Source of the DNA: Nitrospirota bacterium
Lineage (GTDB): Bacteria > Nitrospirota > Leptospirillia > Leptospirillales > Leptospirillaceae
Length of the DNA: 38,794 bases
Assembly (NCBI GenBank): GCA_027366615.1
Contig: DAHXNG010000119.1
Coordinates: 1 to 38,794, forward strand
Reading direction: 5' to 3'
Position numbers and translations under genes: made by a program. The notes beneath the pieces were generated by a model. The model saw nothing but the letters and a program-made list of their open reading frames with translations. It did no database searches and was not told the origin of the DNA. Every line of letters begins with the position of its first letter. The stretch's first letter is position 1. Of this stretch, positions 15,248 through 24,108 are shown one piece after another.

Positions 15248-16027
15248 ATGGCTTACCGCATCCGCAAAAAAAACACATCGGGAAACGAATCCGGCCCTCC
15301 TGAGAGCCCCACACCCTCCGTCTCCGCCCGGACCGAATCCATGGGGGCGAGACTCTCCGGTGTCTCATCTTCGCGCAATGCGTGGGGATTTGCCGGTACG
15401 ATCCTCCTGGTGCTCCTCATCGGGACCGGTGTCGTCTACCATATCCATTCGAAGAAGGTCGCCCGGGAATCGGCGGCGGCAGCGCTCGAAACAAAGGCGG
15501 AACAGCTCTACTCGCAGGGACAGCAGACCAACGGCCCCGAGCTTGTCAAGGCCAAGGAGCTCCTCCTCAAGGTCATGAGCTCCTATGAGGGGACCGCCTC
15601 TTCCCGCGTCGCCCCCCTCTTTCTGGCCTCCATCATCAATATCCAGACCCCCCAGGACTCCGCGAAGGCGATCGAATGGCTTCATCGCGGCCTCGACAAG
15701 AATGCCGGCAACATGAAGCTTCTTCCGTTCTACTACGAAAGCATGGGGCTCACCATGATGTCCTCCCGCCAGTACGACCAGGCGATCGCCATGTTCCAGA
15801 AAGTCACAGCCTTTCCGTCAAAGGTCCTCGCCGATGCCGCCCTCTACAACATCGGCAAGACCTATGAGATTCTGGATCAGCCCGCCCTGGCGATCATCAA
15901 CTACAAAAAGCTCGTCTCGGAGTTCCCCAGCTCTCCCTGGGCCGCCGAGTCGGAGCCGTTTCTGATGAAAAATGGCGTGACGCCTCCGGCGACGACCCAA
16001 CCGCTGCCCCTTTCCCCTCAAAAATAA
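15248..16027 (+). CDS. Membrane-anchored TPR protein
   Basis: A disordered Ser/Pro-rich cytoplasmic N-terminus (about 1-45), one transmembrane helix (about 48-68, TILLVLLIGTGVVYHI), then a periplasmic helical domain with TPR-like repeats (KAIEWLHRGLDKN, QYDQAIAMFQKVTAFP, QPALAIINYKKLVSEFP). The plan resembles YfgM/BamD-like envelope scaffold proteins. ATG 15248 has AAAGGAAA six bases upstream; the frame is open further upstream but that part overlaps the ferredoxin gene. The exact function is unknown; it lies between the redox pair and mtnA in one transcript direction. Confidence 0.75.
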   Translation: MAYRIRKKNTSGNESGPPESPTPSVSARTESMGARLSGVSSSRNAWGFAGTILLVLLIGTGVVYHIHSKKVARESAAAALETKAEQLYSQGQQTNGPELVKAKELLLKVMSSYEGTASSRVAPLFLASIINIQTPQDSAKAIEWLHRGLDKNAGNMKLLPFYYESMGLTMMSSRQYDQAIAMFQKVTAFPSKVLADAALYNIGKTYEILDQPALAIINYKKLVSEFPSSPWAAESEPFLMKNGVTPPATTQPLPLSPQK

Positions 16028-16073
16028 ACCGGTCCGGGGAGATTCCTCCGGCATTACAGGATACGAGGTCGAC

Positions 16074-17144
16074 ATGGTCGAGGCCATCTGGACAACGACG
16101 GACAAAAACGGGCAGACGCTCGTCCACCTGATAGACCAGCGCGAGCTCCCCTCACGGGAGATCGAAGTCCTGTGCAGAACCCACCGGGAGATGGCCGACG
16201 CCATCCGGGAGATGGTCGTGCGCGGAGCTCCTGCCATCGGGATCTCGGCGGCCTTCGGCCTTGCCCTGGGAGCCCAGGAAGAGAGCGCTCCCGCAGAAGC
16301 TCTCGCCTTCGCAAACCATATGGAGTCGGTCGCGGTGACACTCGGGCAGACCCGACCCACTGCGGTCAACCTCTTCTGGGCCATCGAACGGATGCGCCCC
16401 GTCTGGCAGAAGGCGGCCAATCTTCCCGCCGCCGAAAGGGCCCGCGTTCTCTTTACGGAGGCCCAGTCCATCAAGGACGACGATATCGAGCGGAACCGGA
16501 AGATCGGATCTCACGGACAAGCGCTCCTCCCGCAAAAGGCGACGGTGCTGACCCACTGCAATGCGGGCGCTCTGGCCACGGGAGGCTACGGAACGGCACT
16601 GGGAGTCATCCGCGGTGCGGTCGAGGCGGGAAAGAGCATCAACGTCTATGCCGACGAGACCCGTCCCTACCTCCAGGGCGCCCGCTTGACCGCCTACGAG
16701 CTTGCCAGCGACGGGATCCCCACAACCCTGATCACCGACTCCATGGCGGCCATGGTCATGTCCCAGGGGCGGATCGACGCGGTCATCGTCGGAGCCGACA
16801 GGATCGCCGCCAACGGAGACACGGCGAACAAGGTCGGAACCTACGGCCTCTCCGTTCTTGCCCGCGAACACGGGATCCCCTTCTACATCGCGGCCCCCTT
16901 TTCCACCATCGATTCCCGGACCCTGACCGGAGAAATGATTCCGATCGAGGAGCGCTCCGCCCGGGAGGTCACACACCAGGGGGAACGGCGGATGGCACCC
17001 GAAGGCGTCTCGGTCTACAATCCGGCCTTCGACGTCACCCCTGCCCGCAATATTACCGCCATCATCACCGAACGCGGGGTCTTTAGCCCCGACGAGCTCT
17101 CCGCCTATCTGTCCTCCTCCGGCTCCGGCCGGGCGACCTCCTAG
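16074..17144 (+). CDS. mtnA: S-methyl-5-thioribose-1-phosphate isomerase
   Basis: Methionine salvage enzyme converting 5-methylthioribose-1-phosphate to the ribulose form; homologous to eIF2B alpha. Typical segments: RGAPAIGISAAFGLALG, CNAGALATGGYGTALGVI (with the catalytic Cys), DETRPYLQGARLTAYEL, and GADRIAANGDTANKVGTY (with the catalytic Asp). The length of 356 aa is normal. ATG 16074 has GAGG five bases upstream. No other methionine salvage gene is nearby. Confidence 0.95.
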   Translation: MVEAIWTTTDKNGQTLVHLIDQRELPSREIEVLCRTHREMADAIREMVVRGAPAIGISAAFGLALGAQEESAPAEALAFANHMESVAVTLGQTRPTAVNLFWAIERMRPVWQKAANLPAAERARVLFTEAQSIKDDDIERNRKIGSHGQALLPQKATVLTHCNAGALATGGYGTALGVIRGAVEAGKSINVYADETRPYLQGARLTAYELASDGIPTTLITDSMAAMVMSQGRIDAVIVGADRIAANGDTANKVGTYGLSVLAREHGIPFYIAAPFSTIDSRTLTGEMIPIEERSAREVTHQGERRMAPEGVSVYNPAFDVTPARNITAIITERGVFSPDELSAYLSSSGSGRATS

Positions 17145-17164
17145 CCGAAAGCCGAAAGGTGACC

Positions 17165-18685
17165 ATGGACCCCCTGACTCCCGCCGAGACCGGCCCCCTC
17201 GACCAGAGCGAACACGAACGGGTTCGCCGGGCAAAGCGCGACCAGATCCTTTTGCGCGGGATCGATCCCTACGGAGCCCCCTTCCCCGACAGGGAGACGA
17301 TCGCACATCTTCGCGAACGGACAGGGACCCTCTCCCCCGAAACGCTTCCCGATCCGGCTCCGTCGGCCCGCATCGCCGGACGGATCGTCCTCATGCGCAA
17401 GTTCGGGAAGGCCTTCTTCGCCACACTCCAGGACGAGGGCGAGCGCTTCCAGATCTATGTGAAGGCCGACCTTCTGAAGGACTATGCGACCTGGGCCGAG
17501 CTTCTCGACCTGGGCGACATCGTGGGGGTCGAGGGAGCATTCTTCTTTACCAAGACAGGGGAGCCGACTCTCCAGATCACCTCCCTGACCCTTTTGGCCA
17601 AGTCCGTCCGCCCTCTTCCCGACAAGTGGCACGGACTCTCCGACACCGAGGCCCGCTACAGGCAGCGGTATGTCGACCTCATCGTCACCCCCGACACACA
17701 CCGTGTCTTCATCACCCGCTCCCTGATCGTCCGGTTCATCCGGAACTTCATGGACAAAGAGGGCTTCCTCGAGGTCGAGACGCCGATGATGCAGCCAACG
17801 CCCGGAGGGGCCCTCGCCCGGCCGTTCGCCACTCACCACAACGCGCTCGACATCGAACTCTTTCTTCGCATTGCCCCGGAGCTCTACCTCAAGCGGCTGA
17901 TCGTCGGAGGCATGACCCGCGTTTACGAAATCAACCGGAACTTCAGGAACGAGGGGGTCAGTACCCGCCACAACCCCGAGTTCACGATGATGGAGTTCTA
18001 CGCCGCCTACGCCTCCTATGAGGATCTGATGACGCTGACGGAGCGACTCTTCTCCGATCTTGCCCAAAAGATCCACGGGAAGACCCGCATCCCTTTCGGC
18101 GACCACGAGATCGACCTCTCTCCCCCCTTCCGGAGGATCTCCTACCTCGACTCGATCGGACAGGCCTTCGGCCTCGCGCCGGAAGACTACTTTAACGACG
18201 GCCGCCTTATCGCCCTCCTCCGGTCGAAGGGGATCCCTGTTCCGGAGCCTCGCCCCGGAAAGCCCCATGTCGCACTGCTTTTGAATGCCCTCTTCGAAGA
18301 GGCGATCGAACCGACGCTGACCCAGCCGACATTCGTAACGGGGTATCCCAAGGCCATCTCGCCCCTGGCGCGCTCGTCGGAGAACGATCCGGAGGTGACA
18401 GACCGCTTCGAGCTCTTTATTGCCGGGATCGAAGTGGCAAACGGCTTCAACGAGCTCAACGACCCCGACGAACAGCTCCGCCGCTTTCTGTCCCAACAGG
18501 AGTCCCGTCAGTCGGGTGACCTCGAGGCCCCCCCTCCCGACTACGACTACGTCCGGGCCCTCGAGTACGGCCTCCCTCCCACCGCCGGGGAAGGTATCGG
18601 CATCGACCGGCTTGTGATGCTCCTGACCAACCAGACCTCGATCCGGGACGTGCTCCTCTTCCCCCTTCTCCGGCCGGACGCATGA
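17165..18685 (+). CDS. lysS: Lysyl-tRNA synthetase, class II
   Basis: Charges tRNA-Lys. An N-terminal OB-fold anticodon-binding domain (about 55-150, GRIVLMRKFGKAFFATLQD) is followed by a class II catalytic domain: motif 1 region (FMDKEGFLEVETPMMQ), motif 2 (FRNEGVSTRHNPEFTMMEFY) and motif 3 (GIGIDRLVMLLT). The 506-aa length is normal. ATG 17165 is preferred over GTG 17159 because AAAGGTGA lies just upstream. The stop overlaps the lolC start (ATGA). Confidence 0.97.
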   Translation: MDPLTPAETGPLDQSEHERVRRAKRDQILLRGIDPYGAPFPDRETIAHLRERTGTLSPETLPDPAPSARIAGRIVLMRKFGKAFFATLQDEGERFQIYVKADLLKDYATWAELLDLGDIVGVEGAFFFTKTGEPTLQITSLTLLAKSVRPLPDKWHGLSDTEARYRQRYVDLIVTPDTHRVFITRSLIVRFIRNFMDKEGFLEVETPMMQPTPGGALARPFATHHNALDIELFLRIAPELYLKRLIVGGMTRVYEINRNFRNEGVSTRHNPEFTMMEFYAAYASYEDLMTLTERLFSDLAQKIHGKTRIPFGDHEIDLSPPFRRISYLDSIGQAFGLAPEDYFNDGRLIALLRSKGIPVPEPRPGKPHVALLLNALFEEAIEPTLTQPTFVTGYPKAISPLARSSENDPEVTDRFELFIAGIEVANGFNELNDPDEQLRRFLSQQESRQSGDLEAPPPDYDYVRALEYGLPPTAGEGIGIDRLVMLLTNQTSIRDVLLFPLLRPDA

Positions 18686-19929
18686 CCCCCTTTTTCGAGC
18701 TTAAGGTTGCCCTGCGCTATCTTCGCTCCTCCCGAAGCGAAAAGATGCGGCTCTCGCTCAACACCGTGATCTCGGTCGCAGGGGTGACGGTAGGGGTGGC
18801 GGCACTGATGGCCACGCTCGGGGTCATGACCGGCTTCCAGCACAAGCTCCGGTCGAAGATCCTGGGGGTCAACTCCCATATCGTACTGACCGACGGCCGC
18901 GGCGCCCCCATTCTGGATCCGGGACAGATCGAAAAATCCGTTGCCTCCCTCCCCGGGGTGGTCGCCCTCTCTCCCTTCATCGTGGGACAGGCCATGATTT
19001 CGGCCGACAAGACCGTCTCGGGAACGGTGATCAGGGGCGTGGATCCCCAGCGCGAAACCCAGGTCACCCGCATCGACCGCTATATGGTCGAAGGACACCT
19101 TTCCTCTCTTCTGAAGGATACGAAGGAGGCGAAGAACAGACGTCCCGGGGTCATTCTCGGGGCGGACCTGGCCGATCGCCTCGGTGTCGACCTCGGCGAC
19201 AAGGTCGATCTCATCAGCCCCACGGGAACCCCCTCCGCCTTCGGGATGATCCCCAAGATCCGCCACTTCCAGGTCGCCGGCATCTTCAAGTCGGGCCTCT
19301 ACGAATACGACAATACGCTGGCCCTTCTCGAGATCGGCCAGGCCGCCCGCTTTCTCGGACTTCCCGCCGGATCGGCGACGGGGCTTGAGATCCGGGTCCA
19401 CGACATCTTTGCCGCCTCCGGCATGGCCCACATGATCGGAAAACACCTGGGCTTCCCCTACTGGGCCCGCTCATGGCTCGAGATGAACAAGAACCTCTTT
19501 TCGGCCCTGATGCTGGAGAAGCTCGTCATGTTCATCATCCTTGTCCTGATCGTCCTCGTCGCCTCCTTCAACATCGTGAGCACCCTGTCGATGATCGTGA
19601 TCGACAAGGGCAAGGAGATCGCGATCCTCAAGACAATGGGCTCATCGAATCGACAGATCATGGCAATCTTCATCCTCGACGGCCTGCTGATCGGAGGAAC
19701 CGGAACACTTTTGGGGGTTCCGCTGGGATATTTCATCACCTTTCTCCTTGAGCACTACTACACCCTGCCTAACGACGTCTACTTCGTGAGCCATATCCCG
19801 GTCATCATCCGGATGAGGGATCTTCTCTCCGTCTCCCTCTCGGCCATCGGCATCAGCTTTCTTGCGACAATCTATCCCTCCCGGCAGGCCGCACGACTCA
19901 ATCCGGTCGATGCCCTGAGGTACGAATAA
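18682..19929 (+). CDS. lolC: Lipoprotein-releasing ABC transporter permease LolC/LolE
   Basis: Inner-membrane permease that extracts outer-membrane lipoproteins and hands them to LolA. Four transmembrane helices are visible: one N-terminal (about 25-50, LNTVISVAGVTVGVAALMATLGV) and three C-terminal in the FtsX-type domain (about 275-400). A large periplasmic domain lies between. The 415-aa length matches LolC/E. Only one permease gene is present with lolD, as in bacteria with a single LolF-type permease working as a homodimer. Start overlaps lysS (ATGA); stop overlaps the lolD start (TAATG). Confidence 0.92.
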   Translation: MTPFFELKVALRYLRSSRSEKMRLSLNTVISVAGVTVGVAALMATLGVMTGFQHKLRSKILGVNSHIVLTDGRGAPILDPGQIEKSVASLPGVVALSPFIVGQAMISADKTVSGTVIRGVDPQRETQVTRIDRYMVEGHLSSLLKDTKEAKNRRPGVILGADLADRLGVDLGDKVDLISPTGTPSAFGMIPKIRHFQVAGIFKSGLYEYDNTLALLEIGQAARFLGLPAGSATGLEIRVHDIFAASGMAHMIGKHLGFPYWARSWLEMNKNLFSALMLEKLVMFIILVLIVLVASFNIVSTLSMIVIDKGKEIAILKTMGSSNRQIMAIFILDGLLIGGTGTLLGVPLGYFITFLLEHYYTLPNDVYFVSHIPVIIRMRDLLSVSLSAIGISFLATIYPSRQAARLNPVDALRYE

Positions 19930-20600
19930 TGGCCGGACTTGCCGTCTCCGCCACGGACCTCTCCCGCTCCTACACCCGGGGAGGCCGGACGATCGAGGTC
20001 CTCAAGGGGATCTCCCTTGCCCTTTCGTCGGGCTCCTTTACCGTCCTGACAGGCCCCTCCGGAGCGGGGAAGTCGACACTCCTCCATCTTCTGGGAACCC
20101 TCGACCGCCCCACTTCGGGAGAGATCCTCTACGACGGACTCCCCGCCCCCGAAAAAAGGGATCGGGACCTTGCCGCCTTCCGAAGTGCAAAGATCGGCTT
20201 TATCTTTCAGTTTCATCATCTTCTTCCGGAATTCTCCGCCCTGGAAAACGTCCTGATGCCCACATGGATCTCGGGAAAGAAAGATGAGGGGAGAGAATGG
20301 GCAAGGGAGCTTCTGCAGGAGGTGGGGCTGGGCGAGAGGCTCGACCACAAGCCTTCGGAGTTATCGGGAGGGGAGCAGCAGAGGGTCGCCGTGGCCCGGG
20401 CCCTGGTCATGAAACCGGCCCTTCTCCTGGCGGACGAACCGACCGGAAACCTCGACTCCCATACGGGTCTCGAGGTCTTCACGCTTCTTCAGACCCTCTC
20501 CGGCCGCTTCGGCATGACCTGCCTCGTCACGACCCACAACGAAATGCTCGCAAAAAAAGCGGACCGCTCGATCGCCATGGACGACGGGCAGATCCGCTGA
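19929..20600 (+). CDS. lolD: Lipoprotein-releasing ABC transporter ATPase LolD
   Basis: ATPase driving lipoprotein release by the adjacent permease. Intact Walker A (GPSGAGKS, about 40-47), Q-loop ([16 protein letters not shown]), signature ([15 protein letters not shown]), Walker B (LLLADEP) and switch His (VTTHN). The 223-aa length is typical of LolD. The ATG shares one base with the permease stop, so the two are translationally coupled. Last gene of the plus-strand block; faces the fmdB-like gene. Confidence 0.95.
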   Translation: MAGLAVSATDLSRSYTRGGRTIEVLKGISLALSSGSFTVLTGPSGAGKSTLLHLLGTLDRPTSGEILYDGLPAPEKRDRDLAAFRSAKIGFIFQFHHLLPEFSALENVLMPTWISGKKDEGREWARELLQEVGLGERLDHKPSELSGGEQQRVAVARALVMKPALLLADEPTGNLDSHTGLEVFTLLQTLSGRFGMTCLVTTHNEMLAKKADRSIAMDDGQIR

Positions 20601-20628
20601 AGCCGACCGGAGAGCAGGCCTTCTCGTT

Positions 20629-20964
20629 CTAGTCCGAAGAGGAGCCCCCGCCCGAGGCCGGAGCGGAGGGAGCCGCCGGAGCCGCGGGAGCTGAAGCGGC
20701 CGGGGTAGCCGGAGCGGCAGAAGCGGGCGCCGGGGAGGCGGCCGTGTCCCCCGACTTCGGCGCTCCTTCTCCGGAGTCTCCGCTTTTCTTGACGTAATCG
20801 GTAATATAGAAGCCCGATCCCTTGAACTGGAGGGCGGGCTTTCCCATTAGCCGAACCAGGGGGCCTTTGCATTTTTGGCAGACTTCGAGCGGCGGATCTG
20901 AAAACTTCTGGATTTCCTCGATAACCGTATGGCATTTCTGGCAGGAATACTCGTAGAGCGGCAT
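20629..20964 (-). CDS. FmdB-family zinc-ribbon protein with Ala/Pro/Ser-rich tail
   Basis: Small putative regulatory protein of the FmdB/CxxC family. The N-terminal zinc ribbon MPLYEYSCQKC...CQKCKG holds two CxxC pairs (Cys8/Cys11 and Cys29/Cys32), followed by the conserved GSGFYITDY segment. The C-terminal about 50 residues are low-complexity Ala, Pro, Ser, Gly and are probably disordered. ATG 20964 has AAGGAG seven bases upstream and matches the family start. It has its own predicted promoter. The molecular role of the family is not well established. Confidence 0.88.
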   Translation of the reverse strand: MPLYEYSCQKCHTVIEEIQKFSDPPLEVCQKCKGPLVRLMGKPALQFKGSGFYITDYVKKSGDSGEGAPKSGDTAASPAPASAAPATPAASAPAAPAAPSAPASGGGSSSD

Positions 20965-21022
20965 GAGCGACTCCTTGTCACACATCGGGGTTATTGCGTC
21001 GGTCCTGAATCTCTCTTCCTCA

Positions 21023-21052
21023 ATTATACTAAAGACTCCCACCATGCGCCAA
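21023..21052 (-). promoter_or_regulatory. Predicted promoter of the fmdB-like gene
   Basis: On the minus strand a perfect TATAAT (21023-21028) with a weak -35 TTGGCG (21047-21052), 18-bp spacer. Start predicted near 21016, leaving about 50 nt before the ATG at 20964. Confidence 0.5.
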
Positions 21053-21115
21053 TAACGCGGACATCTGCGCGCACGCCCGGAGCCTTCGCCGTTCCGTCAA
21101 AGCCTTCCTACGGGA

Positions 21116-22327
21116 TCACTCGAGAAGGGCGACGGCCTCCGAAAGCCTCCGAAGCCCCTCCTGGAGAGAGGAAAGGGAGGCGGCGTAGGAGAGCCGCATG
21201 TGAAGGGGAGAGCCGAACGGCGTCCCCGGGACCATCGCGACGCGGGCCACGTCAAGAAAAAACTCTGCCAGTTCATAGACAGTCTGGACCGGCACTCCCT
21301 TATAGGAGCGGCCGAGCAGTCCCGAGACGTTCGGAAACACATAAAAAGCGCCTTCCGGAGGAGCGCAGCGTATCCCGGGGATCCCGTTGAAGGCCGTGAC
21401 GACCCAATCCCGGCGCCTGTGGTACTCCTCGAGCATGGGAGCAAAGAAGGTCTCTCCGGAGCGGATGGCGAAGGCCGCCGCCTTCTGGGCGATGGAGTTC
21501 GGATTCGAGGCCGTCTGGCTCTGGACCGTGTCTACGGCCTCCATGATCTCGCGGGGACCCGCCGCATAGCCGATCCGCCACCCCGTCATGGCATAGGTCT
21601 TCGAGACTCCGTTCACGATCACCGTCCGCTCCCGGAGGGCCGGGTCGAGGGAGGCGAGGGAGGGCACCGGAGACGATGTGTAGTTGATCTTCTCGTAGAT
21701 CTCGTCGGAGATGACGAGAAGATCATTTTTCAGAACGATTTCGGCGATCCTTTCGAGGCGCTTCCTATCGAGAATGGCCCCGGTCGGATTGTTCGGCGAA
21801 TTCAGGACAAGAAGCTTCGATCTCGGCGTCAAAAGAGAGGCAAGCGCGTCCGGGTCAAGTCGGAAGCCGTCCTCTTCCCGACAGGGGACAAGAACCGGGT
21901 CCCCCTGGTTTAAAAGGATCTGGTCGGGATAGGAGACCCAGGCCGGCGCCGGAAGAAGAACCTGGTCGCCAGGATTCACTAGAACCTGAAAAAGCTCGAA
22001 GAGAGAATGCTTTGCCCCGTTCGAAACGACAATCTCCCGGGGAGTAAAGTTGAGCCCCTGATCCCGCAGAAACTTCTCCCGGATGGCCTCCTTCAGGTCG
22101 GGGATTCCTCCGACGGCCGTATACTTTGTGAAACCCTCCGAGAGAGCCTTGACCGCCGCCTGCTTGACCATCTCCGGGGTGTCAAAGTCGGGCTCCCCCC
22201 CGGAAAAGTCCAGAACGTCGATCCCCCTGGACTTGAGCTCTCGGGCTCTGGAAGAGAGAAGAAGCGTCGGGGACGGCTTGAGAAGGGAAAGACGGGAAGC
22301 CAGCATGTCGGATAGCGTTCGGGGCAT
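21116..22327 (-). CDS. aspC: Class I/II aspartate (or related) aminotransferase
   Basis: PLP-dependent fold type I aminotransferase of the Ib subgroup (prokaryotic AspAT-like). Visible: SGGEPDFDTP near the N-terminus, the NSPNNPTGAI segment, DEIYEKI, and the PLP-lysine motif VNGVSKTYAMTGWRIGY. The length of 403 aa is typical. Substrate range (aspartate, prephenate or other) cannot be fixed by reading. Start ATG 22327 lies 3 bp after the coaD stop, so it is the third gene of an rsmD-coaD-aminotransferase operon. Confidence 0.9.
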   Translation of the reverse strand: MPRTLSDMLASRLSLLKPSPTLLLSSRARELKSRGIDVLDFSGGEPDFDTPEMVKQAAVKALSEGFTKYTAVGGIPDLKEAIREKFLRDQGLNFTPREIVVSNGAKHSLFELFQVLVNPGDQVLLPAPAWVSYPDQILLNQGDPVLVPCREEDGFRLDPDALASLLTPRSKLLVLNSPNNPTGAILDRKRLERIAEIVLKNDLLVISDEIYEKINYTSSPVPSLASLDPALRERTVIVNGVSKTYAMTGWRIGYAAGPREIMEAVDTVQSQTASNPNSIAQKAAAFAIRSGETFFAPMLEEYHRRRDWVVTAFNGIPGIRCAPPEGAFYVFPNVSGLLGRSYKGVPVQTVYELAEFFLDVARVAMVPGTPFGSPLHMRLSYAASLSSLQEGLRRLSEAVALLE

Positions 22328-22330
22328 TCG

Positions 22331-22822
22331 TTATCTTCTCCGGGAGTATTTTTGCCTGAGAGCCTCTTCCACCGCCAATGGAACAAAGTGGGAGAGATCC
22401 CCGCCAAGTTCGGCAATCTCCCGAATGGCGGTGGAGGTGATGAACATATAGTTTTCTGAGGGCATGAGAAAGACGGTTTCGATGTCCCGGTCGAGATTCT
22501 GGTTGATCAGGGCCATCCGGAGTTCGTAGTCGAAGTCGGCCACGGCCCTGACTCCGCGAAGGATACAGAGGGCATCGACTTCGCGAACGAAATGGACGAG
22601 CAGATGGTCGAATCCCTTGACGACGACCCGGGGTACCGGATAGGGAATGGTTTTCCTGAGAAGATCGATGCGCTCTTCGAGGGAGAAAAGAGGGGCCTTG
22701 CGGGGACTGTCGGCGACGCCGATCACGATTTCATCGAAAAGAGAGAGCCCCCGATGAAGCATGTCGAGATGCCCGTTCGTGACCGGATCGAATGTACCTG
22801 GGTAGACCGCCCTGCGTATCAT
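22331..22822 (-). CDS. coaD: Phosphopantetheine adenylyltransferase
   Basis: Penultimate step of coenzyme A synthesis: ATP plus 4'-phosphopantetheine to dephospho-CoA. The nucleotidyltransferase motif YPGTFDPVTNGHLDML (TxGH-type NGH) opens the protein. RGVRAVADFDYE and the ISSxxIR-like element TSTAIREIAELGGD are present. The 163-aa length is normal. ATG 22822 overlaps the rsmD stop (ATGA). rsmD-coaD adjacency is common in bacteria. Confidence 0.95.
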   Translation of the reverse strand: MIRRAVYPGTFDPVTNGHLDMLHRGLSLFDEIVIGVADSPRKAPLFSLEERIDLLRKTIPYPVPRVVVKGFDHLLVHFVREVDALCILRGVRAVADFDYELRMALINQNLDRDIETVFLMPSENYMFITSTAIREIAELGGDLSHFVPLAVEEALRQKYSRRR

Positions 22823-23391
22823 CGGACCGAAGGAAGAAGCAGGCTCACGCCACTTTCTCCATAAATGTGATGAGACAAGATGCGGCAACCCCAGTCAGGG
22901 AGGAACTCCCACGGAAGGGAATCCTTGCGATGATATTCCAGAACCATGATGAAATTGTGGTCGAGTATACCATTTTCATGCAATGTCTTCAATAGAGCCG
23001 GCCAATCTGCGTAGCCGTAGGGGGGATCGAGGAAGAGGATTCCCGGGAGGGGATGCGGGGAGGGTGTCTTCAAAAAAGGAAGGATCTCTCCGGAAACAAT
23101 CTCGAACGCATCCGAACTCCCGGGGATCTCTTTCCCGATCCAGGCCGCAAGGCGCCTGACAAGCTCCGGATCCTTTTCCAGAAAGAGAACCTTTTCGGCC
23201 CCTCGGGAGTGGGCCTCAAGCCCGACCGCCCCGGAGCCGGCAAAGAGGTCCCAGAAGAGAGACCCCGGCAAATCGGTCTGAAGCATATTGAAGATCGCGG
23301 ACCGGACCTTCCCTGTGGTCGGACGGACCTTGCCGGGATCGGGAAGCGGCAGGGAGCGCCCCTTGAGTCGTCCGGACTGAATGCGGATCAT
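22819..23391 (-). CDS. rsmD: 16S rRNA (guanine966-N2)-methyltransferase
   Basis: SAM-dependent methyltransferase modifying 16S rRNA G966. IRIQSGRLKGRSL and VRPTTGKVRSAIFNML are family-typical N-terminal segments; the SAM-binding motif is DLFAGSGAVGLEA and the catalytic motif is DPPYG. The length is about 190 aa, as usual. ATG 23391 (MIRIQSG) is chosen because GAGGG lies five bases upstream; ATG 23403 has no Shine-Dalgarno. First gene of the operon, lying just downstream of the peptidoglycan-binding gene's terminator. Confidence 0.93.
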   Translation of the reverse strand: MIRIQSGRLKGRSLPLPDPGKVRPTTGKVRSAIFNMLQTDLPGSLFWDLFAGSGAVGLEAHSRGAEKVLFLEKDPELVRRLAAWIGKEIPGSSDAFEIVSGEILPFLKTPSPHPLPGILFLDPPYGYADWPALLKTLHENGILDHNFIMVLEYHRKDSLPWEFLPDWGCRILSHHIYGESGVSLLLPSVR

Positions 23392-23453
23392 TGGAACCCT
23401 CATAGATGTTCAGAGAAGCGAGCATGCGTTCCATGGCGTCGAGTGAGACGGGC

Positions 23454-23483
23454 AAAAAAAAAGAGGGACGCAATGTCCCTCTT
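23454..23483 (-). terminator. Rho-independent terminator of the peptidoglycan-binding gene
   Basis: On the minus strand a perfect 9-bp stem (AAGAGGGAC/GTCCCTCTT) with a 5-nt loop (23461-23483), followed by a run of T residues (23454-23462). It lies 24 bp after the stop of the small exported gene and isolates it from rsmD. Confidence 0.92.
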
Positions 23484-23506
23484 CTCAAAGCCTGAATGAA
23501 TTCGTT

Positions 23507-23866
23507 CTACTTGAGGCCAAGCGCCTTTTTGGTGGCGGCATTGATCTTGCCGGTCGCCTTGAGCTTGTTGGCCTTCTGGAACGCAAGGATGGCCTTGTGG
23601 GTAGCAGGTCCGGCAAAGCCGTCAGCCTTGATCTTGGCTCCCTTGGCGATCAGGGCAGTCTGGACCTTCTTCCAGAAAGCGGAAGGAGCGTGCTTCTTCA
23701 CTGCCTTTTTGACGGTTGCCTTCTTGGCAGGAGCCTTGGCAGTCGCCTTGGCGGCATCAGCAGCCACGGCACCCTGCACGGGGAGAAGAATCATCGACGC
23801 GGAAAGGACGAGACCCGAGATCACGGCAGAAACAGTTGAAAGAACATTCATCTTTGCATTTTTCAT
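23507..23866 (-). CDS. Small exported peptidoglycan-binding (PG_binding_1) protein
   Basis: 119-aa exported protein: signal peptide (about 1-36, ending GAVAADA), a Lys/Ala-rich linker (about 37-60), then one PG_binding_1 domain (about 65-119) with FWKKVQTALIAKGAKIKADG, FAGPATHKAILAFQKAN and TGKINAATKKAL. There is no catalytic domain. It probably binds cell-wall peptidoglycan as a highly basic periplasmic protein. The Shine-Dalgarno AGGAGGTG is essentially perfect. It has a strong predicted promoter, a long leader and a strong terminator, so it is a monocistronic, probably highly expressed gene. Confidence 0.87.
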   Translation of the reverse strand: MKNAKMNVLSTVSAVISGLVLSASMILLPVQGAVAADAAKATAKAPAKKATVKKAVKKHAPSAFWKKVQTALIAKGAKIKADGFAGPATHKAILAFQKANKLKATGKINAATKKALGLK

Positions 23867-23910
23867 TTTTTAAAACACCTCCTGGTTTGCACAACAGATC
23901 GCCGAAAGAC

Positions 23911-23960
23911 GGAACACCCATCAACGAAGCGTTTATCGCTACACTCAATCGGGCGTTCCC
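23911..23960 (-). promoter_or_regulatory. Predicted structured leader RNA of the peptidoglycan-binding gene
   Basis: In the about 207-nt leader (predicted start near 24073 to ATG 23866) the minus strand contains GGAACGCCC (23951-23959) and GGGTGTTCC (23911-23919), which pair over 9 bp with one G-U. They enclose a smaller hairpin AGCG-ATAAA-CGCT (23928-23940). A further small CCG/CGG hairpin follows, then the Shine-Dalgarno. It matches no riboswitch consensus I recall. Apart from this and the promoter, nothing else was seen in the gene-free stretch 23867-24280. Confidence 0.4.
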
Positions 23961-24079
23961 ACGAAGTGACCAAATTTCCGTCCCCTCCCGAAAATCCTCT
24001 TTATTACGAAGAGAGTTTTCAGGAGAGGGCAGAAAAAAAACCTTTGATAAGAATGCTACTAATGCACGCAACAGTTGGA

Positions 24080-24108
24080 ATGCTATCAACCTTTGAAACC
24101 GGTGTCAA
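24080..24108 (-). promoter_or_regulatory. Predicted strong sigma70 promoter of the peptidoglycan-binding gene
   Basis: On the minus strand a consensus -35 TTGACA (24103-24108), exactly 17 bp, then -10 TAGCAT (24080-24085, 4/6 with the key TA...AT positions). Predicted start near 24073. Confidence 0.6.

Noticed and set aside
17141-18496. Long open frame (451 codons) antisense to lysS
   Set aside because: Composition is that of an antisense shadow; lysS on the other strand has all class II motifs.
23867-24073. c-di-GMP (GEMM) or other known riboswitch in the leader
   Set aside because: The conserved GEMM sequence blocks are absent; only generic hairpins were seen.
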